Under the pieces are notes generated by a model that was not told where the DNA came from, made no database searches, and saw only the letters and a program-made list of their open reading frames with translations. A stretch of DNA of 19,507 nt, taken from Blastococcus sp. CT_GayMR20 (lineage in GTDB: Bacteria > Actinomycetota > Actinomycetes > Mycobacteriales > Geodermatophilaceae). Positions 14,180-19,507 of the stretch are shown here, one piece after another. Each line of letters begins with the position of its first letter. Within the stretch, counting starts at the first letter, position 1. Both the position numbers and the translations under genes were made by a program. Location of the stretch: assembly GCF_004570345.1 (NCBI RefSeq), contig NZ_SPQM01000092.1:1-19507 (forward strand), given 5' to 3'.

Positions 14180-15697
14180 ATGACCGACGCGCCGTACCGC
14201 CTCGCCGACCAGCCGTCGGTGCCCGCCGGGCACCGGCGCCGGCCGGCGTTCGTCCACCGCGGCCGCGCGGTCACGTTCGCCGACCTGGACGACGCGGCGA
14301 GCCGGTTCGCCGCCGCCTCCCGGGCCGCCGGCCTCCGGCCCGGTGACCGCGTGCTGCTACTGGCGCCGAACGCGATCGAGACCTTCGAGGTGCTCATCGG
14401 CTGCGCCCGTGCGGGCCTGGTGACCGTGCCGGTGAACTGGCGGCTGGCTCCCGGGGAGCTGGCGGCCGTGGCTGCGGACGCCGGTGCCCGGCTGGTGGTC
14501 GCCGACCCGTCGCTCGCGCACCTGATGTGGGCGGTGGTCGACAGCGGGGTCGAGGTCCTGACCCTCGGGAGCCGGTACGAGGCCTGGCTCGCCGACGCCC
14601 CTGCAGGAGCGCCGGCGGTCCCGTCCTCGCCGGACGACGTCGTGCTGCAGGTGTACACGTCGGGCACCAGCGGCCGGCCCAAGGGCGTGCTGCTCACCGA
14701 CGGCAATCTGGCGACGAAGGTGCCGGGCGTGACTCCGCGCTGGGGGCTCGCACCCGAGAGCGTCAGCCTGCTCGCCACGCCGTTGTTCCACGTCGGCGCG
14801 CTCAGCTGGGGCCTGGCCGGCCTGCACGCCGGCGCGACGACGGTCCTCGCGGGGGACGCGGCCCCCGAGACGCTGCTCGGCCACCTGACCGACGACGCTG
14901 TGACGCACACGTTCCTCGTGCCGGCGATGATCGCCCGGCTCTGCGAGGAGGCACCCGAGGGGACGACGTTCCCCGCGCTGCGCACCGTCCTCTACGGGGC
15001 CTCGCCGATCAGTGCGCAGACGCAGAAGGCCGCACTGCGGCTCTTCGGGCCGGTGCTGCACCAGGTGTACGGGCTCTCGGAGACCACCGGCTCCCTGACC
15101 GAGTTCGTCCCCGGTCAGGACCTGCCCGCCGACTCGCCGCTGCACCGCTCGGCAGGCCGGCCGTATCCGTGGATCGAGGTGGAGATCCGCGACCCCGGCA
15201 CGGGGGAGCGGCTGCCGGCGAACACCTTCGGCGAGGTGTGGACGCGATCGGCCCAGAACTCGCCCGGCTACTTCGGGCTGCCCGCGGAGACCGCCGAGCT
15301 GCTCACCCCCGACGGCTGGCTGCGCACCGGCGACGGCGGGCACCTGGACGACGACGGCTACCTGTTCCTCACCGACCGCGTGAAGGACCTGATCATCTCC
15401 GGTGGGGAGAACGTCTACCCGGCCGAAGTGGAGACGGTGCTGCGCACGAACCCCGCCGTCGCCGACGTCGCGGTGTTCGGCCTGCCCGACGAGCGTTGGG
15501 GCGAGGTGGTCGCGGCCGCCGTCGTCCCGCGCGGGAGCGTCTCGCCCGACGACCTGATCGCGTTCACCGACGGGCTGCTCGCCGGCTACAAGCGGCCGCG
15601 CACGGTCCGGATCGTCGACGAGCTGCCGCGCAACGCCGCGGGCAAGGTGCTGCGCCGGGTCCTCCGGGACGGCGCGCTGGAAGGGAGACCGGCATGA
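14180..15697 (+). CDS. Acyl-CoA synthetase, AMP-binding (right-arm copy)
   Basis: Identical to 3811-5328. The P-loop motif is encoded from 14657, the aspartate of GWLRTGD lies at residue 385 and the catalytic Lys489 codon is 15644-15646. An in-frame extension reaches 14045 inside the P450 gene, but that stretch is a shadow of the P450 C terminus; the ATG four bases after the P450 stop is preferred. Its stop overlaps the next ATG (ATGA). Confidence 0.94.
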   Translation: MTDAPYRLADQPSVPAGHRRRPAFVHRGRAVTFADLDDAASRFAAASRAAGLRPGDRVLLLAPNAIETFEVLIGCARAGLVTVPVNWRLAPGELAAVAADAGARLVVADPSLAHLMWAVVDSGVEVLTLGSRYEAWLADAPAGAPAVPSSPDDVVLQVYTSGTSGRPKGVLLTDGNLATKVPGVTPRWGLAPESVSLLATPLFHVGALSWGLAGLHAGATTVLAGDAAPETLLGHLTDDAVTHTFLVPAMIARLCEEAPEGTTFPALRTVLYGASPISAQTQKAALRLFGPVLHQVYGLSETTGSLTEFVPGQDLPADSPLHRSAGRPYPWIEVEIRDPGTGERLPANTFGEVWTRSAQNSPGYFGLPAETAELLTPDGWLRTGDGGHLDDDGYLFLTDRVKDLIISGGENVYPAEVETVLRTNPAVADVAVFGLPDERWGEVVAAAVVPRGSVSPDDLIAFTDGLLAGYKRPRTVRIVDELPRNAAGKVLRRVLRDGALEGRPA

Positions 15698-17106
15698 CGG
15701 AGCAGGTCCGCATCCTCGGATTCGTCAACCACATCGCCCCGGCGGCCGACATCGAGGACGAGATCGCCCAGGCGCTGGACTGGGGCGTCGACGTGATCGT
15801 CGCCCAGGGCACCGGCAGCGACTGGGGCCCGTACTGGCTGGGCTCGGGCGACCAGGTGTCGGCCAACCAGGCGGCCAACGTCGAGCCCTACGTCCGGGCC
15901 GCGCTCGAGCACGGCATCCCGTTCGTCTTCTCGTTCGGCATCGCCGGCGGCGACGTGCACCTCGAGACCTGCCTGCGCGCCTTCGACGAGCTGTGCGCCC
16001 GCAACGGCTGGCAGCCCCGCCTGGGCGTCGTCCGCTCCGAGATCGGCAAGGACTACCTCGCGGCCGCCGTGGCCGACGGGCCGCCGGTCGTCCCCGCGTC
16101 CGACGGCGCCGGGCACACGGACCTCACCCTCGCCGACGTCGCCGACGCCGAGCGGATCGTCGCGCTGATCGGCCCCGAGCCGGTCATGGACCTGCTCGCC
16201 CGCGGGGTCGACGGCGTGGTCACCGGCCGGGCGTTGGACATCGGCCTGTTCATGGCCCTGCCGATGCTGCGGGGCATTCCCACCGCGGTGGCCGCGCACG
16301 CCGGGAAGCTGCTCGAGTGCGGTGGGCTGGGCCTGTCCCCGGGCGACTCCGGCCGCGCGATCTGGGCCGCGGTCGACGCCACCGGCTTCGAGGTGCGCTC
16401 GCCGTCGGCGCACGCCCGCGCCAGCGTCCGCTCGCTGGTCTCGCACACGTTCTACGAGCGCGCCCACCCCACCCTCGAGGAGAACCCCGGCGGCACCCTG
16501 GACCTCGGGGAGGCGACGTACTCCGAGACCGAGCTGGGCGTCCGGTGCGAGGGCGCGGTCTGGCACGAGGCGCCGTACACGGTGCTCATGGAGGGCGCGC
16601 GGCGCGAGGGCTACCGCGCCGTCTCGCTGCTCGGCGTCCGGGAGCCCGCGCTGCTCGCGCAGGCGCGCACCTGGGCGGACGCCGCGGAGGCGCAGGTCGC
16701 CGCCGCGCCGCGGTTCGCCGACGCGTTCGCCGAGGGCCGGCTGAAGGTCGCGACCCGGATCTTCGGCCTGGACGCCGTCCTCGGGTCGCTGGAGCCGAAC
16801 ACGACGGTGACCGGGCACGAGGCCGGCGTGCTCGTCGACGTCGTCGCCGACACCGAGGAGCTGGCCAAGGAGGCCGCCTACTACGCCTTCATCCGGCTGT
16901 TCATCGGGCCCTACCCCGGCCGGAAGACGACGGCGGGCAACGCGGCGGCGCCGATCATGCCGGTCGTCGTCCCGGTGTCGGAGGTCTTCACCTTCTCGAT
17001 CTACCACCTGCTGCCGCTGGCCGATCCGCTCGAGCCGTTCGCGCTGTCGGTCGAGACCTTTCCCCGCGCCGCCGACCGGGAGGAGCGGGCCGATGCGCTT
17101 GTATGA
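15694..17106 (+). CDS. AtuA family protein, DUF1446 (right-arm copy)
   Basis: Identical to 2402-3814, 470 residues. AAGGGAG at 15681-15687 precedes the ATG by six bases. The frame remains open upstream through the whole ligase gene, which is a consequence of high G+C and not an N-terminal extension. The last five codons are shared, in another frame, with the start of the DUF4387 gene, indicating translational coupling of the two proteins. Confidence 0.87.
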   Translation: MTEQVRILGFVNHIAPAADIEDEIAQALDWGVDVIVAQGTGSDWGPYWLGSGDQVSANQAANVEPYVRAALEHGIPFVFSFGIAGGDVHLETCLRAFDELCARNGWQPRLGVVRSEIGKDYLAAAVADGPPVVPASDGAGHTDLTLADVADAERIVALIGPEPVMDLLARGVDGVVTGRALDIGLFMALPMLRGIPTAVAAHAGKLLECGGLGLSPGDSGRAIWAAVDATGFEVRSPSAHARASVRSLVSHTFYERAHPTLEENPGGTLDLGEATYSETELGVRCEGAVWHEAPYTVLMEGARREGYRAVSLLGVREPALLAQARTWADAAEAQVAAAPRFADAFAEGRLKVATRIFGLDAVLGSLEPNTTVTGHEAGVLVDVVADTEELAKEAAYYAFIRLFIGPYPGRKTTAGNAAAPIMPVVVPVSEVFTFSIYHLLPLADPLEPFALSVETFPRAADREERADALV

Positions 17107-17401
17107 CGCCGCCGCCATCATCCGCAGCAAGAACGCCGGGCCCTTCGCGGTCACCATCGACCTGTTCTTCGCCGACGAGGACAGCTACCGGCTGGCCCGG
17201 TCCGCGGCCCTGCTGACGCCGGCCGGGGTGGCCGCCGCGTACGGCGTGGACGAGCGCACGGTCAAGGGCGTCTGGTGGGACGACCGCATCCAGGCGGCGA
17301 AGGTGTCGCTGCAGCGGTGGTCCTCCAGCAGCGACCCGTTCTGCACCGACCTGTTCGGCGCGCACCTGCACACCCCCCTCGCCGCCGCCGAGCTGGTCTG
17401 A
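17093..17401 (+). CDS. DUF4387 family protein (right-arm copy)
   Basis: Identical to 2107-2415. GGGAGGAG at 17078-17085 is the strongest ribosome-binding site in the arm, seven bases before the ATG. The 102-residue product carries the RSKNAGPF signature at residues 11-18. It is followed by a 14-base gap to the LLM oxidoreductase. Confidence 0.84.
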   Translation: MRLYDAAAIIRSKNAGPFAVTIDLFFADEDSYRLARSAALLTPAGVAAAYGVDERTVKGVWWDDRIQAAKVSLQRWSSSSDPFCTDLFGAHLHTPLAAAELV

Positions 17402-17415
17402 AGATCGGAAGAGTC

Positions 17416-18420
17416 ATGAAGTTCGGGATCCTGCTCACCTCCGTCTACGACGCGACCGTCGACGCCCGCGTGCAACGTCAGCAGCACGAGGAGCTGGTGC
17501 GCACCGCCGAGGAGCTGGGCTTCGACCTCATGGTCTGCGGCCAGCACTTCCTGGGGTCGGAGCTGCGCTACTTCCAGCCGGTGCCGTGGCTGACCCACAT
17601 GGGCCAGGTCGCGCCGACGATGCAGACCGCGACCGGCATCGTGCTGCTGTCCATGGTCAACCCGGTCGACATCGCCGAGCAGATGGCCACCCTCGACGTG
17701 CTCACCGACGGGCGGGCGATCTTCGGTGTGGGCCTGGGCTACAGCGGTCACGAGTTCGACGCGTTCGGCGTCGAGCCCGGCACCCGCGTCGCCCGGTTCG
17801 AGGAGTCCCTCGAGCTGGTCAAGGCACTGTGGAGCGGGGAGAAGGTCGACTTCACCGGCCGCTTCCACAGCGTGCACGGCGCCCAGCCGTCGGTGCGTCC
17901 GCTGCAGGAGGGCGGTCTGCCGGTCTGGGTCGGCGGCCAGGCCGCGGGCGCGGTCAAGCGTGCGGCGCGGATGGGCGACGCCTGGTACGCCCCGCCGTTC
18001 CCCTCGCACTCCGAGCTGGCGCAGCTGCGCCGGCTGTTCGTGGACACCCGCCAGGAGCTGGGGCTCTCCACGGACGGCGACTTCCCGCTCCGGCGGGAGC
18101 TGCTCCTCGCCCCGTCGCGGGAGGCCGGGATGGCGGCGGCGCTGGACCGGTACCGCGCCCGCTACGAGACGTACAAGAAGTGGGGGCTCTCCGGCGAGAA
18201 CACCCCCGTCGGGGACGGCGACGAGCTGCGGGCCAACATCGAGGAGCAGTTCATCCTCGGCACCGCCGCCGACTGCGCCGCCGAGCTGGCCGGGCTGCGC
18301 GACGAGCTCGGGATGACCCACTTCGTCTACAAGCCGCACTGGCCGGGCCTGCCGCACCGCGAGGCGATGGCCCAGCTGGAGGAGTTCGGCACCACGGTCC
18401 TCCCGGAGCTGCGGTCGTGA
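17416..18420 (+). CDS. LLM-class flavin-dependent oxidoreductase (right-arm copy)
   Basis: Identical to 1088-2092, 334 residues. The [14 protein letters not shown] signature is encoded from 17701. The in-frame open stretch from 17275 to 17415 lies within DUF4387 in another frame and does not resemble the family, so the ATG at 17416 is taken. Cofactor (FMN or F420) is unresolved; actinobacteria make both. Confidence 0.89.
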   Translation: MKFGILLTSVYDATVDARVQRQQHEELVRTAEELGFDLMVCGQHFLGSELRYFQPVPWLTHMGQVAPTMQTATGIVLLSMVNPVDIAEQMATLDVLTDGRAIFGVGLGYSGHEFDAFGVEPGTRVARFEESLELVKALWSGEKVDFTGRFHSVHGAQPSVRPLQEGGLPVWVGGQAAGAVKRAARMGDAWYAPPFPSHSELAQLRRLFVDTRQELGLSTDGDFPLRRELLLAPSREAGMAAALDRYRARYETYKKWGLSGENTPVGDGDELRANIEEQFILGTAADCAAELAGLRDELGMTHFVYKPHWPGLPHREAMAQLEEFGTTVLPELRS

Positions 18421-19259
18421 AGCTGGAGCAGGGACAGGTCGCCGTCGTCACCGGTGCGGCCAGCGGCATCGGCCGGGCGCTGGTCGACGCCTTCGCTGGT
18501 CGGGGGCTCGCGGTCGTCCTGGCCGACGTCGAGCAGGGCCCACTCGACGCGGCCGTCGAGGAGCTGACCGCCACGGGCGCCTCCGCACTCGGCGCTCGCG
18601 TGGACGTCCGCCGTCCCGAGGACCTCGAGAGCCTCGCGGCGAAGGTGCAGGCGGAGTTCGGCCGGGTCGACGTCCTCTGCAACAACGCGGGCGTGATCGT
18701 TCCCCGGGCGCCGGTCTGGGAGCAGTCGTACGCGGACTGGCAGTGGATCGTCGACGTGAACCTGCACGGTGTCGCCAACGGGCTGCGGGCCTTCGTCCCG
18801 GCCATGGTCGCGGCCGGCCGCGGGCACGTCGTCAACACCTCGTCCATGGCCGGGCTGACGACGATCCCCGGCGGCGGCAACGGCGCGTACTCCGCGACCA
18901 AGCACGCCGTCGTCGGGCTCTCGGAGACCCTGCGGTTGGAGCTCGCCGAGGCGGCGCCGGCCATGGGCGTCACCGTGCTGTGCCCGGGGCCAGTGCCCAG
19001 CCGCATCCACGACGCGGGCCGCAACCGACCGGCCGATCTCCCCGCCACGGAGCCCGCCGAGAGCCTCGCGCCCGGCGCGAAGTCCTGGCTGACCCTGACC
19101 CGCGTGCCCGCCGAGGACGTCGCCGCCCAGGTCCTGGACGCGGTGGAGACGGGGCGGGAGTACGTCCTCACCCATGCCGACGTCCTGCCCCTCGCCCGCG
19201 CCCGCGCCGAGCACCTGCTCGCCCAGTTGCCGATCGCCGTCCCCGGAGGCACCGCATGA
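18417..19259 (+). CDS. Short-chain dehydrogenase/reductase (right-arm copy)
   Basis: Identical to 249-1091, 280 residues. Tyr158 is encoded at 18888-18890 and Lys162 at 18900-18902. The GTG start shares four bases with the LLM stop (GTGA) and has GGAG at 18405-18408. The longer frame that runs in from 17586 is antiphase shadow of the LLM gene. Confidence 0.92.
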   Translation: MKLEQGQVAVVTGAASGIGRALVDAFAGRGLAVVLADVEQGPLDAAVEELTATGASALGARVDVRRPEDLESLAAKVQAEFGRVDVLCNNAGVIVPRAPVWEQSYADWQWIVDVNLHGVANGLRAFVPAMVAAGRGHVVNTSSMAGLTTIPGGGNGAYSATKHAVVGLSETLRLELAEAAPAMGVTVLCPGPVPSRIHDAGRNRPADLPATEPAESLAPGAKSWLTLTRVPAEDVAAQVLDAVETGREYVLTHADVLPLARARAEHLLAQLPIAVPGGTA

Positions 19260-19507
19260 CCAGCACCGTGAACCCGCCGAGCCCGCTGACCAAGAGCGTC
19301 GTCACCCTCGACCGGGTGGTCATCCGCCTGGCAGGTGACTCCGGCGACGGCATGCAGCTGACCGGCAACCGGTTCACCAGCGAGACGGCGTCCTTCGGCA
19401 ACGACCTCTCGACGCTGCCCAACTTCCCCGCCGAGATCCGCGCGCCGACGGGGACGCTGCCGGGTGTCAGCTCCTTCCAGCTGCACTTCGCCGACCACGA
19501 CATCATG
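19256..19507 (+). CDS. korA: 2-oxoacid:ferredoxin oxidoreductase alpha subunit, N-terminal part (right-arm copy)
   Basis: Identical to 1-252: 84 codons from the ATG to the last base of the window. GGAGG at 19245-19249 precedes the ATG by six bases, and the ATGA overlap with the SDR gene is preserved. The gene would continue past the edge; both arms stop at exactly the same codon, which is itself a sign that the symmetry is a product of assembly. Confidence 0.87.
   Translation, partial: MTSTVNPPSPLTKSVVTLDRVVIRLAGDSGDGMQLTGNRFTSETASFGNDLSTLPNFPAEIRAPTGTLPGVSSFQLHFADHDIM

Larger units (their letters stand above)
9974..19507. repeat. Right arm of 9534-bp perfect inverted repeat
   Basis: This is the exact inverted copy of bases 1-9534. 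It ends at the last base of the window just as the other arm begins at the first, which is what a contig assembled through a fold-back would show. It starts inside codon 90 of the transporter gene, so the transporter copy on this arm lacks its first 90 residues while all other genes are duplicated whole. Treat its genes as copies, not as paralogues. Confidence 0.98.

Noticed and set aside
17402..17413. Twelve bases in the gap between DUF4387 and the LLM gene (also 2095-2106) equal the start of a common Illumina adapter (AGATCGGAAGAG).
   Set aside because: The next base is t where the adapter has c, the flanking genes are both intact with sensible operon spacing, and adapter read-through would end a read and not precede a gene start in this orientation. 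It also contains a usable GGAAG ribosome-binding site. Most likely chance.
9974..19507. Reading the right arm as a second, divergent-facing operon with paralogous genes.
   Set aside because: There is no nucleotide difference between the arms, and the copy begins inside codon 90 of the transporter. Paralogous operons would show at least silent changes.

Overview
The window is a near-complete palindrome. Bases 1-9534 are repeated, inverted and without any difference that I can find, as bases 9974-19507, so position x pairs with 19508-x out to the first and last base. The real information content is about 9.97 kb: one arm plus a 439-base centre (9535-9973). The centre holds sequence present once: the start of a transporter gene, a 73-base gap and the tail of a thiolase gene that is cut off by the fold-back. 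Zero divergence, symmetry to both ends and a junction inside coding sequence make an assembly or amplification chimera much more likely than a biological inverted duplication. Every gene on the right arm should be read as a second copy of a left-arm gene.

The base composition is very high in G+C, with GC-rich third codon positions, GTG as well as ATG starts, and tightly overlapping genes (ATGA and GTGA junctions). With the thiolase tail and the KorA start, this points to a high-GC actinobacterium. I cannot name the genus.

In the direction of transcription (minus strand of the left arm, plus strand of the right arm) the order is: thiolase (3' end only), DHA2-type MFS transporter, KstD-like FAD dehydrogenase, then a 69-base gap with a promoter and operator-like palindrome, cytochrome P450, acyl-CoA synthetase, AtuA-family (DUF1446) protein, DUF4387 protein, LLM-class flavin-dependent oxidoreductase, short-chain dehydrogenase/reductase, and the first 84 codons of korA (2-oxoacid:ferredoxin oxidoreductase alpha subunit). 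From the P450 to korA all genes overlap or are separated by at most 14 bases, so they are probably one transcript.

Together this looks like a catabolic operon for a hydrophobic, probably terpenoid- or steroid-like, carbon source. The inferred scheme is uptake or efflux by the MFS protein, oxidation by P450, FAD dehydrogenase, SDR and LLM enzyme, CoA activation by the synthetase, further conversion by the AtuA/DUF4387 pair, and thiolytic cleavage. The substrate cannot be read from the sequence. The most interesting biology is the uncharacterised AtuA/DUF4387 pair inside a P450/CoA-ligase operon, and the promoter (TTGACA-17-TATGAA) with an overlapping palindrome in front of the P450. There is no tRNA, rRNA, CRISPR array, insertion sequence or phage gene.
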